Shown: one piece after another, positions 42,622 to 51,583 of the stretch
Numbering within the stretch: position 1 is the first letter of the stretch
Layout: each line of letters begins with the position of its first letter
Source of the DNA: Streptomyces sp. NBC_00569
Lineage (GTDB): Bacteria; Actinomycetota; Actinomycetes; Streptomycetales; Streptomycetaceae
Assembly (NCBI RefSeq): GCF_036345255.1
Contig: NZ_CP107783.1
Span: 4,885,501 to 4,949,500 of the forward strand
Direction of reading: 5' to 3'
Length of the DNA: 64,000 nucleotides
The notes under the pieces: model-generated
What the model was told of the DNA's origin: nothing
Seen by the model: only the letters and a program-made list of their open reading frames with translations
Database searches by the model: none
Translations under genes and position numbers: made by a program

Positions 42622-43441
42622 GGCGGAGAGGGCCGTTCAACCACGTGCTGCCACCCCGCGGCGTAATCGCCGACGGCTGGTGGGGGAGGCAGCCGGACCC
42701 CTCTCGTAACCGGGCCAGTCCACCACCGGGCGGCCCCCGCTGCGGAACCGATTCACCCGTTCGCCCGCACCGTCACTCCAAAGGACGCCACAGGCGCGAA
42801 CGCGCCCGCGGCGGACCCGGTCACCTGTCCGACGTCCAGCGGTCGGCTTGCCGTCACCGACGGTCGTGCGCCGACCTGCTGCCCGATGGAGTGAGGCCGT
42901 CCGCGGAGTCCGCCGCCGTCGTCAGGTCCGCGAGGAAGTGACCCGGCCCCCGCCACTCGAAGCCCGACCCGGCGCGGGGCGTCGCGTGAGGGTCCGCGAC
43001 GGGTGAGGAGTTCCTCCCGCGGGCCGACTCACCGCAATGGTTCCCGTGGCGTCCACGGGAATGAGGAAGGCGGGTCCCGCGACGCTCGCCGGGACCCGGC
43101 ACGGCGCGGCGCCGATCTCCTCCGGAGAGACGCCCTGGCCCGGCGCCGGATGCTCCGCGCCCATACATCCGGAGCGCCGTAGGGGGCTTCCCCGCGAGAC
43201 GGACGTCCACTCCCGTGCGGCCGCCTGGGGACCGCACGGCGCCGAGCGTTGCGTGGTGGCAGGGGCCGGGGTCGATCCGCGGCAGCACGGCGGGAACGCT
43301 GTCGTCGAGCACGCGGGGAGAATCCTGGTGATAGCCCGAACGGGCGACGAAAGAGGCGTGCGGACCGGTCCCCGGTTGGCGCATTACCCATTCGTGTGAC
43401 TGAGTGTCAGCAATGAAGGAAGTGCGGCACGAGGAGTAGGC
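42622..43441. other. 820-base gap without a supported gene
   Basis: A minus-strand frame at 42922-43164 (80 codons, MGAEHPAPGQGVSPEEIGAA) has fair codon bias in its first half but no ribosome site and no recognised domain. The other frames shift and give Arg/Pro-rich sequence. It may be a decayed gene. The right end carries the ribosome site (GAGGAG) of the next gene. Confidence 0.4.
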
Positions 43442-44767
43442 ATGTCCCCACAACGCCGAAGGCTCATGAGCCGGCGCATCCCCTTGATGACGGCCGGGGT
43501 CTTCGCGTCAGCGGTGATCGCGTCCGGTTCGGTCGCCGCCGGAACGGCCGGGGCCGCCACGCCCGGCGACACGCCACCGGCTGAATCCGCCTCCCCCGTC
43601 CCCGGGGTGGCACAGCCGTCGGCCGCACCGTCCCCGGTCGCCACGCCCGCCCCCACCAAGGCGCCCACTCCGGCGCCCACCCCGACAGGCGGCGTCACGG
43701 ACGCTCAGGCGGGCACCTCGACGTTCCCCGCGTTCGGTGCCTACCTCGACTACGGGCCGAGCGGCGTGCAGCGCATGGGACGGCTCAGCAAGTGGCTCGG
43801 CGGCTCCGAACTGCGCGTCGGGCACACCTACCTGCCGGGCGACCGGTGGAGCAACATCGAGGCCGCCCCCGGTTTCCTGGAGGACTGGGCGAGGTGGCGG
43901 CGCGAGCGGGACGACCGGCTCTTCGTGCTCAACGTCCCGATGTTGGAGCGCAACGAGGAGCACATCGGTGACACCCAGGTCCGCGCCCTCCTGCGGCAGG
44001 GCGCGGCCGGCGACTTCGACGAGCACTTCCGCCGCCTCGCCCAGCGCCTCGTCGACCTGAAGGTCCCGGACACGGTGCTCGTGCTCGGCTGGGAGATGAA
44101 CGGGACGACGTACACGCACCGGTGCGGGCCCGACCCGGAGGCCTGGAAGGCGTACTGGAAGCGGATCGTCACGACGATGCGGTCGGTGCCGGGGCAGAAG
44201 TTCCGCTTCGACTTCACGCCCAGCCGGGGACTCGACGCCGTGCCCTGGACCAAGTGCTACCCGGGCGACGACGTCGTCGACGTGATCGGCATGGACGCGT
44301 ACGACCAGCCCGAGGGCACGTCGTTCTCCGAGCAGGTCTCGGAGCCGTACGGACTTCAGGAGCACGTCGACTTCGCCAAGGCGCACAACAAGCTCATCTC
44401 GTTCCCGGAGTGGGGCCTGTTCCGTAACGGGGACAACCCGGAGTACATGCGACGCATGATCGGGTGGATCGACCGGCACAAGCCCCTCTACAACACGATC
44501 ACGGACTACTGCCCGCACGGTGTCTGGCAGTGCGCAGAGAACCCCCAGGCGGCCCAGGTGTACCGCTCGATGCTCTCCGGCCGCCTGGAGCCGTCGCTGC
44601 CGAAGCCCACGCAGCCCACGACACCCGAGACGCCGCCGGTGACCCCGCCCGTCACGCCGCCGGTGACGCCGCCCAGCTGCGCGCCGCTCGAACTCGACGA
44701 CTGGGTGGAGTACTGGCTCGGCGGGAAGCTGTGCCTGCGGTTCGACTGGTGGTCGCGGCGCTCCTGA
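43442..44767 (+). CDS. Secreted glycoside hydrolase, GH26-like
   Basis: The 441-residue protein starts at ATG 43442. A signal peptide leads into a Pro/Thr/Ala linker (about 45-90) and a TIM-barrel domain. The general acid is probably Glu in VLGWEMNGTTY near 217 and the nucleophile Glu in SFPEWGLFRNG near 322, the spacing of clan GH-A families such as GH26. A (PPVT)n linker near 395-412 precedes a 30-residue tail with two Cys. It converges on the exopolysaccharide operon and may trim that polymer. Confidence 0.82.
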   Translation: MSPQRRRLMSRRIPLMTAGVFASAVIASGSVAAGTAGAATPGDTPPAESASPVPGVAQPSAAPSPVATPAPTKAPTPAPTPTGGVTDAQAGTSTFPAFGAYLDYGPSGVQRMGRLSKWLGGSELRVGHTYLPGDRWSNIEAAPGFLEDWARWRRERDDRLFVLNVPMLERNEEHIGDTQVRALLRQGAAGDFDEHFRRLAQRLVDLKVPDTVLVLGWEMNGTTYTHRCGPDPEAWKAYWKRIVTTMRSVPGQKFRFDFTPSRGLDAVPWTKCYPGDDVVDVIGMDAYDQPEGTSFSEQVSEPYGLQEHVDFAKAHNKLISFPEWGLFRNGDNPEYMRRMIGWIDRHKPLYNTITDYCPHGVWQCAENPQAAQVYRSMLSGRLEPSLPKPTQPTTPETPPVTPPVTPPVTPPSCAPLELDDWVEYWLGGKLCLRFDWWSRRS

Positions 44768-44803
44768 CGCGCGCCGGTGTCCCGGCCGGTGGCGGCGGGG
44801 TCG

Positions 44804-45925
44804 TCAGGACGTGCCGTCACCCCGGGCCTGCCACGCGTGCAGCGCTCTCTTGCCGAGGCGGCGTGCCGTCACGTCGCCGACGGCGAGGGCGAGCCCCGCC
44901 GACGTGACGGGTCGGGCCAGCACGAAACGCTGGTTGACGAGGCTGTGGGGACGCCAGTGGTACTTGTACGGCTCGGCGCCGCGCAGCAGGCTCAGGGAGT
45001 CGGACGCGCGCTCCTGGACGTGCTCGCTGCACGAGCGCAGCAGCATCGTGGTGATGTCGGCCTTGCGTTCGCGCAGGCCCGGATGGGCGCCGTACAGATA
45101 GCCGCCGACCAGGCGCGGCGACACGAAGGTCAGGTCGGCGGCGAGGACCGACCCGTCGATGCGGAACTCGGTCACGATCGCGTCGCCCGACCTCGCCATG
45201 CGGGAGACCGAGCGGGTGAGGTGCTCGGAGAAGCGTGGCCTGATGTGTTCCGTCGTCACCTTGCGGCCCTGCCACTGAAGTCGGTGCAGTTCGACCAGGC
45301 GCCGTACCGAGCCGACGACCTCGTCCTGCGGGACGACACGGCGTTCGATCCCGAGGGCGTCCAGCTTGCGGATCTTGGCGCGGGCGCGCTGCCCGCGGGA
45401 GGCCGACAGCCGGCCCACGATGTCGTCCATCGGGACGGGCGGCAGCTCCAGGCAGAGGGAGTCGTCGAGGCGGCGCCTCGGCCCCGGCCACCTCTCGTAG
45501 AGGCGCTCGACGGTGCTTCCCGGGCGGGCCTCACGGAAGTCGATCACATGGGTGCGGGCGAGCCGCCACAGCGCGTCGCCCAGCACGCGGGCCCCGGCAC
45601 CCTCTCCCTCACCACCGCCGTCGTCGACGAGGACGTCGCAGAAGTCGGAGATGCTCCCGCCGAGCGGCACCAGGACCGGCACGGGCCGCCACCGCCGCAT
45701 CAGCGGCGCCACGGCGACGAGCCGCCCGCCGTCACGGACCAGGACCACGCACAGGCCGCGCCCGGACCCGTACGAGAGCCACCAGGAGTGCAGCCAGGCA
45801 TGGCTCTGGAATGGGGTGGCGGTGCGTGAACGGCGGTACAGCGCCTCCCACTCCTCGCCCAGCTCGCCGAACCGGACGCTGTCGGTGCACACCTCGACCG
45901 AGAGGTCCCCGCCCCAGGACCGCAT
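44804..45925 (-). CDS. GNAT-fold acyltransferase, CelD/BcsL-like (last gene of EPS operon)
   Basis: The 373-residue protein starts at ATG 45925. ATPFQSHAWLHSWWLSYGSG near 36 and the C-terminal domain with DGSVLAADLTFVSPRLVGGY, then LYGAHPGLRERKADI, match the Acetyltransf_6 group encoded in polysaccharide loci. It could acylate the exopolysaccharide or an intermediate. The start overlaps the stop of the Wzz-like gene. Confidence 0.82.
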   Translation of the reverse strand: MRSWGGDLSVEVCTDSVRFGELGEEWEALYRRSRTATPFQSHAWLHSWWLSYGSGRGLCVVLVRDGGRLVAVAPLMRRWRPVPVLVPLGGSISDFCDVLVDDGGGEGEGAGARVLGDALWRLARTHVIDFREARPGSTVERLYERWPGPRRRLDDSLCLELPPVPMDDIVGRLSASRGQRARAKIRKLDALGIERRVVPQDEVVGSVRRLVELHRLQWQGRKVTTEHIRPRFSEHLTRSVSRMARSGDAIVTEFRIDGSVLAADLTFVSPRLVGGYLYGAHPGLRERKADITTMLLRSCSEHVQERASDSLSLLRGAEPYKYHWRPHSLVNQRFVLARPVTSAGLALAVGDVTARRLGKRALHAWQARGDGTS

Positions 45926-46590
45926 CAGACACTCCCCTGCAGATCCGCGGCCGCGGCGGGCCCGGGGACGGTCGCGTTCGACTCCGTCCGCTCGCGCCGG
46001 GGCCGGACCAGCATCACGAGCCCGCCGAGGAGGCCGCCCGCGCTGGCGCCCACGAGACCGGTCACCTCGGGGGACGCCGAGGACGGCGAGGTGGGCTTCA
46101 TCGCGGGCGAGAACTGGAGGAGTTTCACCTTGGTGCTGGCCTGCGTGCGGTTGGCGGTATCGGTCAGCGCCCGCGCCACCGCGTTGGCCATGTCTGCGGC
46201 CTCGCGCGGCTTCGCGGACGTCGCCGACACCGCGACCATCGGCGCGTCCGGCGACGTCACCGCCTGCACGCTGCTCTGGAGCTTCCGCACGGGAACCTTC
46301 GCCCGCGCCTGGGCGTCGCCGAGCACGGCGATCTGGGTGGCGACACGGCCGTAGGCCTGGGCGAAGCCGAGCGCGGCGGACGGGTCGGACTTCTCGTCCG
46401 GCACCGCGATCACGTAGCTCGTGGCGGAGTACAGCGGCGTCTTCACGACGCCGTACGCGCCGCCCGCGGCACCGCCCAAGAGGACCCCTGCCGCGATCAG
46501 CGACCACAGAGGGAGACGCTTCACGCGGGCGCCCGTCCGGGCGAGGGGACCGGCCGGGCCGACCCGCCGGTGAGGAGAATCGGTCATCAC
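45925..46590 (-). CDS. Wzz-like chain-length determinant / polysaccharide co-polymerase
   Basis: The 221-residue protein has two membrane segments (about 29-50 and 177-198) enclosing an extracellular domain that starts with LYSATSYVIAVPDEKSDPSA. This is the Wzz/CapA layout. No tyrosine kinase domain is attached. It would govern polymer length together with the Wzy-like protein of the operon. Confidence 0.82.
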   Translation of the reverse strand: MMTDSPHRRVGPAGPLARTGARVKRLPLWSLIAAGVLLGGAAGGAYGVVKTPLYSATSYVIAVPDEKSDPSAALGFAQAYGRVATQIAVLGDAQARAKVPVRKLQSSVQAVTSPDAPMVAVSATSAKPREAADMANAVARALTDTANRTQASTKVKLLQFSPAMKPTSPSSASPEVTGLVGASAGGLLGGLVMLVRPRRERTESNATVPGPAAAADLQGSV

Positions 46591-46594
46591 TTGC

Positions 46595-47737
46595 TCACTC
46601 TCGAACTCTCGGATCCGAACCGCCCAGGGCCGTCCCGTACAGCCGCAGGTGCTGTTCGGCGCTTCGGGCGATGCTGTAGTGGTGGGCTGCCGGGGACGGG
46701 GTGCGGCCGGAGGGCCGGGCCGCCACGATCCGCAGCGCCTGTCGTGCGAACGACTCCGCGTCGCCGGGGACGCGGACGGCCGCGGACTCCAGGTCCGGCG
46801 GCAGGTCCTCGACCGCGGGGCAGCTGACGTAGAGGACGGGCAGCCCCGAGGCGAGTGCCTCCACGACGGCCAGGCCGAACGCCTCTTCGTCCGACGGGGA
46901 GGCGAGCAGGTCCATCGCGCTCATGAGGGCCGGCAGATCGGGGTCGCCGACACGGCCCGAAGGCGACGCGTAGGGGCGCTCGCCGGCGAACACGACGCGG
47001 CGCACGACGCCCAGCTCCTGGGCGAGCCCGCGCAGCCGCTGCTCCTCGGGACCGTCCCCGACGAGGAGGAGCCTCACGTAGTCCGGCAGTTGGGCGAGGG
47101 CCCGCAGGAGGACGTCGAAGCGCTTGCCGGGGACGAGACGGCCGACTCCCCCGATGACGAAGTCGTCCCGGTGCAGGCCGAACACGTGGCGGGTGGCGTC
47201 GCGCAGTCCCGGATCGTGGGCGAAGCGCTCCACGTCGATGCCGTTGGGCACGACGTGGACACGGTGCCGGGGCACCCCCCACCGCACGAGGCGCTCGGCC
47301 ACCGACGGGGAGACCGCCAGGGTGGCCCGGCCCACCCGCTCGCCCGCCAGATACAGCGCGCGGACACCGGCGGACAGCGGGCGCCCCTCCATCCGTCTCT
47401 CGCCCAGCGAGTGCTCGGTGGCGACCACGGCGCGGACCCCGGCGAGGCGCGCGGCGAACCGGCCGTAGACGCAGGCGCGGTACAGGTGCGTGTGCACGAG
47501 GTCGTAGCGGCCGTCGCGCACGAACTTGGTGAGCCGGGGCAGCGCGCCCAGGTCGCGGTTCCCCGTCATGCCGAGGTGCACGACGCGGATGCCGTCGGCG
47601 GTCAGGCCGCGGGCGACGGTGCCCGGGTTGGTCAGGGTCACCACGTCGCTGTGGACGGGCAGATGCCGCAGCAGGAGCCGCAGCTGCTGTTCGGCTCCGC
47701 CGGTGCCGAGACCCGTGATGACGTGCAGGGTCCTCAT
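46595..47737 (-). CDS. Glycosyltransferase family 4, second in the operon
   Basis: The 380-residue protein begins HVITGLGTGGAEQQLRLLLR, the acceptor-side glycine loop of GT-B enzymes. VPNGID near 167, GRLVPGKRFDVLL near 199 and the donor-site motif SPSDEEAFGLAVVEALASGL near 285 (EX7E) follow. It adds a sugar from a nucleotide donor, retaining configuration. Its start overlaps the stop of the deacetylase gene. Confidence 0.9.
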   Translation of the reverse strand: MRTLHVITGLGTGGAEQQLRLLLRHLPVHSDVVTLTNPGTVARGLTADGIRVVHLGMTGNRDLGALPRLTKFVRDGRYDLVHTHLYRACVYGRFAARLAGVRAVVATEHSLGERRMEGRPLSAGVRALYLAGERVGRATLAVSPSVAERLVRWGVPRHRVHVVPNGIDVERFAHDPGLRDATRHVFGLHRDDFVIGGVGRLVPGKRFDVLLRALAQLPDYVRLLLVGDGPEEQRLRGLAQELGVVRRVVFAGERPYASPSGRVGDPDLPALMSAMDLLASPSDEEAFGLAVVEALASGLPVLYVSCPAVEDLPPDLESAAVRVPGDAESFARQALRIVAARPSGRTPSPAAHHYSIARSAEQHLRLYGTALGGSDPRVRE

Positions 47738-48543
47738 GTACGGGCCTCCGGCGCGGTGGACGGGCGGCGGCGCAGGCGGTGCAGGCGCAGCTTCAGTTCG
47801 AGGCGCCAGGCGGCGTCCGCCTGGCCGACGTGGACGCGCGGGAGGGCGAACTCGCCGGTGAGGTCGCCCGGCGAGATGGCGCAGGCGTAGCGGTACCCGG
47901 CACGGCGGACGGCGTCCGCGACACGGCGGTCGACGGTGCCGTAGGGGTAGCAGAAGCCGGGGACCTCGCGTCCGGTGAGTTCCTCCAGGCGTCTTCGGCT
48001 GTCCTCGGTCTCCGCGCGCAGGACCCGGTCGTCGACGTGGGTGAGGTCGACGTGCGTCAGGCCGTGCGAGCCGATCTCGATGCCCGCGGACGCGGCGGAC
48101 CGGATGCCCCGTTCCGACAGGAGCGGCTTGCGCGGGCCCAACGGGTCCCACTCGTTGACGCCGTCGAGACGCCCGGGCAGGACGAACAGGGTGGCGCCGC
48201 AGCCGTAGTGGCGCAGCAGCGGCAGGGCGTTGTCGACGAAGTCGCAGTAGCCGTCGTCGAAGGTGAGCCCCACCAGGCCACGGTCCGTGCCGCGCGCGCG
48301 GGCCTCCAGGAGCGCCGCCATGCCCACCCCGCGCAGCCCGCGTCTGCGCAGCCGGCGGAGCTGTTCCTGGAGTCGCTCGGGGGAGACGGTGACGCGGTAC
48401 GGATCGTCGCGGCAGTCGTCCACGGAGTGGTACATCGCGACCCACATCGGCGCGTCCGGGAGCAGCCGGCGCGTGCGGTCCGGGAGCCACCGCCGGGCGC
48501 GCGGAACACCTCCCGTCCCGATGCGTCCTGTGTCAACGGGCAT
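47734..48543 (-). CDS. Polysaccharide deacetylase
   Basis: The 269-residue protein from ATG 48543 contains AMYHSVDD near 36, LTFDDGYCDF near 92 (catalytic Asp pair), IGSHGLTHVDLTH near 148 (HxxxH metal ligands) and CYPYGTVDRRV near 190. This is a complete CE4/NodB active site. It probably de-N-acetylates the exopolysaccharide or a precursor. The start lies inside the end of the flippase gene. Confidence 0.9.
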   Translation of the reverse strand: MPVDTGRIGTGGVPRARRWLPDRTRRLLPDAPMWVAMYHSVDDCRDDPYRVTVSPERLQEQLRRLRRRGLRGVGMAALLEARARGTDRGLVGLTFDDGYCDFVDNALPLLRHYGCGATLFVLPGRLDGVNEWDPLGPRKPLLSERGIRSAASAGIEIGSHGLTHVDLTHVDDRVLRAETEDSRRRLEELTGREVPGFCYPYGTVDRRVADAVRRAGYRYACAISPGDLTGEFALPRVHVGQADAAWRLELKLRLHRLRRRPSTAPEART

Positions 48544-50203
48544 GCCGGAGCCTCCTGGTGGCGGAGCGGACAACGGGAACGAGAGGCGCGAGGGACTCGG
48601 CCCTCAGCGCCCACAGGAGAAGGACGAACACGGCCGTCACGGCGAGACACCCGGCGGCACCCGCCGCGAGCGGCGACGTGAAGGAGGCCGCGGCCATCAG
48701 CCCCGCCACGGTCGCGCCCGCGGCGGCGAGCAGCGGCTTGCCCATCTCGACCAGGACCCTGGAGACGTCGACCGGGACGCTGCGCCGGTCCATCGCGGCG
48801 AGGAGGAGTACGGCGGTGAGGGTGATCCCGAACGCGTTGGCGCCGGCGATGCCCCGCACGCCCCACAGGTCGACCGCCCAGGAGCCCACGCCGGCCGTGG
48901 CGCCCATGCCCACGGCCATCGCGCCCACCGGGTACCAGGTGGGGCGGCCCGCCGAGAAGTAGGAGCGGACCAGGGCACCCACCATGGAGTGGCCGAGGAG
49001 GCCGAGGGCGTAGACGCGCATGACGGACGCCGTGGCGGCGGTGTCGTCGGCGGTGAACGCGCCGCGCTGGAACAGGACATGGATGATCTGCGGGGCGCAG
49101 GCGAAGATCGCGGCCGCGCCGAGGAGGACCACGCAGGCGGCGAGGCCGAGGTCGCGCTCGACGCGGGCGCGGGCAGCCGCGATGTCGCCGCGCGCGACGG
49201 CCTGCGCCACGACCGGGAACGTGACGGTGCACAGCATCAGGGAGAGCACCATCGGCAACTGGGACACCTTCTGCGCGTAGTTCAGGTGCGAGATGGAGCC
49301 CGCGGCGAGCGACGAGGCGAGGAAGCGCTCGATGAACACCTGCGACTGCTTGCACACGGCGAACGTCAGGACGGCGGCGACGAGCCCGAGGTGCACGGCC
49401 CGCCCCTCGGCCGCGGCCCCGTCGCCGTCCCGGTCCTCGCCCGCGCCCCTCTCGGCAGCCTTCGCTGAGGTCAGCCTCCGGTGGAACGCGGGCAGTTGGA
49501 TCGCCACCATCAGGCAGCCGCCGACGGCCACGCCCATCGCGGCGGACCGCACACCGAAGTGTGTCCCGCACACGAGCATCGTGGCGACGATGCCGATGTT
49601 GTACGCGACGTAGATCGCGGCGGGTGGCAGATAGCAGCCGTGGGCCCGCAGCGCCGCGCTGCAGTATCCGGTCAGGCCGAACGTGAGGGCACAGGTGCCG
49701 GTCAACCGGGTGCAGTCGACGGCCAGTCGGGGGTCGGGCAGGCCCGGCGCCAGGACGTGCACGAGGAAGGGGGCACCGGCGATGAGCAGCACGGCCGCGG
49801 CCAGGAACGCGAGGCCGAAGCGGGGCAGTGACGACGAGACGAGGGACCGTACGGGATCGGCGCCTGTGGCCTGCGCGCGGCGGGCGACGGCGGCGCTGAA
49901 CGCGGGCACGAGCACGAACGCCAGGCCGTCCTCGATGAGGAGTGTGGCGGCGAACTCCGGGACCGTCCAGGCGACCAGGAACGCGTCGGTCTCCCTGCCC
50001 GCGCCGAAGAGGTGTGCGAGGGACTGGTCGCGGCCGAGACCGAGGATCGCTCCGGCGGCCGAGAGGAGGGCCGTGAGCAGCGCGGCCCGCGCGAGGCGGC
50101 GGTTCGACGCTCCGGAGGGCTCGGTGGCGGGTGGTTCGGTCCGGAGCTGGACGGGCAGTCCCACGGCCGTCCGGGTCTCGCCGTCCGCGGTGGGGATGGT
50201 CAC
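48533..50203 (-). CDS. MurJ/Wzx-type lipid-linked polysaccharide flippase
   Basis: The GTG at 50203 follows GGAGGAGG and gives 556 residues with about 14 membrane segments. LGLGRDQSLAHLFGAGRETDAFLVAWTVPE near 60 is the MurJ/MviN signature start, and the MATE-like fold continues with CAPQIIHVLFQRGAFTADDT near 360. Its setting among glycosyltransferases points to export of EPS repeat units, not lipid II. Confidence 0.9.
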   Translation of the reverse strand: MTIPTADGETRTAVGLPVQLRTEPPATEPSGASNRRLARAALLTALLSAAGAILGLGRDQSLAHLFGAGRETDAFLVAWTVPEFAATLLIEDGLAFVLVPAFSAAVARRAQATGADPVRSLVSSSLPRFGLAFLAAAVLLIAGAPFLVHVLAPGLPDPRLAVDCTRLTGTCALTFGLTGYCSAALRAHGCYLPPAAIYVAYNIGIVATMLVCGTHFGVRSAAMGVAVGGCLMVAIQLPAFHRRLTSAKAAERGAGEDRDGDGAAAEGRAVHLGLVAAVLTFAVCKQSQVFIERFLASSLAAGSISHLNYAQKVSQLPMVLSLMLCTVTFPVVAQAVARGDIAAARARVERDLGLAACVVLLGAAAIFACAPQIIHVLFQRGAFTADDTAATASVMRVYALGLLGHSMVGALVRSYFSAGRPTWYPVGAMAVGMGATAGVGSWAVDLWGVRGIAGANAFGITLTAVLLLAAMDRRSVPVDVSRVLVEMGKPLLAAAGATVAGLMAAASFTSPLAAGAAGCLAVTAVFVLLLWALRAESLAPLVPVVRSATRRLRHAR

Positions 50204-51579
50204 GGCGTCGCCGCCTCCTCCAGGGGCGCCTGCGGCGCCAGACCCCACCAGGCGACGAGGCCGATGACGAGGGCGGTCAGGACGGTCGACGGACCGCCGA
50301 TGTCGGCGTACACGAAGTCCACGAGCTGCCAGCCGAGCAGGCCGCACGCGACGAGGCCGCAGTCCGCGCCGGGCCGGGTGCCCGCACCGCGCCCGAGGCG
50401 TCGCAGGGCGAGCAGCAGCAGCGCGACCCAGCCGCCCGCGAGCCCGACCAGGCCGATCAGGCCCTGCTCGCTGAGGATCAGCAGATACATGTTGTGCGGG
50501 GACAGCAGCGGCTGACGCTTGAACGCGGCGCCGGCGCCCGCCGTGTCGCTGCCCGAGGAGAGCGCGAGCGAGGCGTGGCTGTCACGTCGGGCGACGAACC
50601 CCTTGAGGCCGACGCCCGTCGCCGGATGCTCGCTCCACATGTCGACCGCCGCGGCCCACATCGTGTACCGGTCCGTGACGGACTGGTCGGGTGCGTCGGC
50701 GACCTGCGTGATGCTGCTCATGCGCTCCTGGAGCAGCTGCGTCCCGACGCCGAAGCCGCCCACCAGGACGACGGCCACCGCGGCGGCCACGGCGAACAGG
50801 CGGACGGCGCGCCGCACCCCGGCGAGCAGCACCTGCGCGCCGCAGGCCACGACGGTCGCGATCCACGCGCCCCGGCTGAAGGACAGCGCGAGCGGCAGGA
50901 GCAGCGCGAGCGCGCAGAGCAGGGCGGGCACGCGCCGGGCGGCCGTGCGGGCGCCGAGGGCCAGGCCGAGGGCGGCCACGAGCCCGTACGACACCACGGT
51001 CGCCATTCCCATGACGTCCGTGGGACCGAAGGTGCCGACGGCGCGGATGTCCTCGCCCATGTACGAGGCGCCGGTCCCGGTCAGGTACTGGTGGACGCCG
51101 ATGCCGCCCTGCCACAGGGCGAGCCCCACGAACGACCGGGCGAGCAGCCGGAAGTCGCGGCGGTCGCGGACCAGGACCAGGACGGACACGGGCACGAGGA
51201 CGAAGATCTGGCAGTACCGGACCATGCCCACGAGCGCGGTCGACGGCGATCCGGCGCCCGCCGCGGCGACGGCGATCCCGACGACGGGCATCCCGAGGAT
51301 GATCGCGGCGGTACGCGTCAGGGGGCGCTCGGCGCGGCGCAGGGCGACGGCCACGCAGACGGCCACGACCAGGCCGGAGACCGCGTCGGCGAGACTGCCG
51401 CCCCCGGATCCGGCCGAGCCGGGCGTCAGCGGCAGGCCGAGCACGGCGACCATGAGGGGGACGGGGAGCACGGGCGCGTACCGGCCGAGGACGGCGACGA
51501 GCGCGGCGGCCGGCGCGGGGCGCGCACCGGTCGGACCTGGAGCCGTACGCAGTCCGGCGTCCGCGGGAGAGGCAGTCAC
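50200..51579 (-). CDS. O-antigen ligase/Wzy-type polymerase
   Basis: The 459-residue protein has about 11 hydrophobic segments and a large loop between TQLLQERMSSITQVADAPDQ and LSPHNMYLLILSEQGLIGL. The paired Arg/His loop residues and the SPHN motif match the Wzy_C (O-antigen ligase) family. It probably polymerises the EPS units outside the membrane. Start and stop overlap both neighbours (GTGA type). Confidence 0.88.
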   Translation of the reverse strand: MTASPADAGLRTAPGPTGARPAPAAALVAVLGRYAPVLPVPLMVAVLGLPLTPGSAGSGGGSLADAVSGLVVAVCVAVALRRAERPLTRTAAIILGMPVVGIAVAAAGAGSPSTALVGMVRYCQIFVLVPVSVLVLVRDRRDFRLLARSFVGLALWQGGIGVHQYLTGTGASYMGEDIRAVGTFGPTDVMGMATVVSYGLVAALGLALGARTAARRVPALLCALALLLPLALSFSRGAWIATVVACGAQVLLAGVRRAVRLFAVAAAVAVVLVGGFGVGTQLLQERMSSITQVADAPDQSVTDRYTMWAAAVDMWSEHPATGVGLKGFVARRDSHASLALSSGSDTAGAGAAFKRQPLLSPHNMYLLILSEQGLIGLVGLAGGWVALLLLALRRLGRGAGTRPGADCGLVACGLLGWQLVDFVYADIGGPSTVLTALVIGLVAWWGLAPQAPLEEAATP

Positions 51580-51583
51580 CCGG

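Noticed and set aside
42922..43164. An 80-codon minus-strand gene
   Set aside because: Codon bias is fair only in the first half, there is no ribosome site, and no family is recognisable. It is kept only as a remark.
48057..49571. A 504-codon minus-strand frame through the flippase and deacetylase genes
   Set aside because: It is out of frame with two genes that have complete motifs and gives Arg/Pro-rich sequence.
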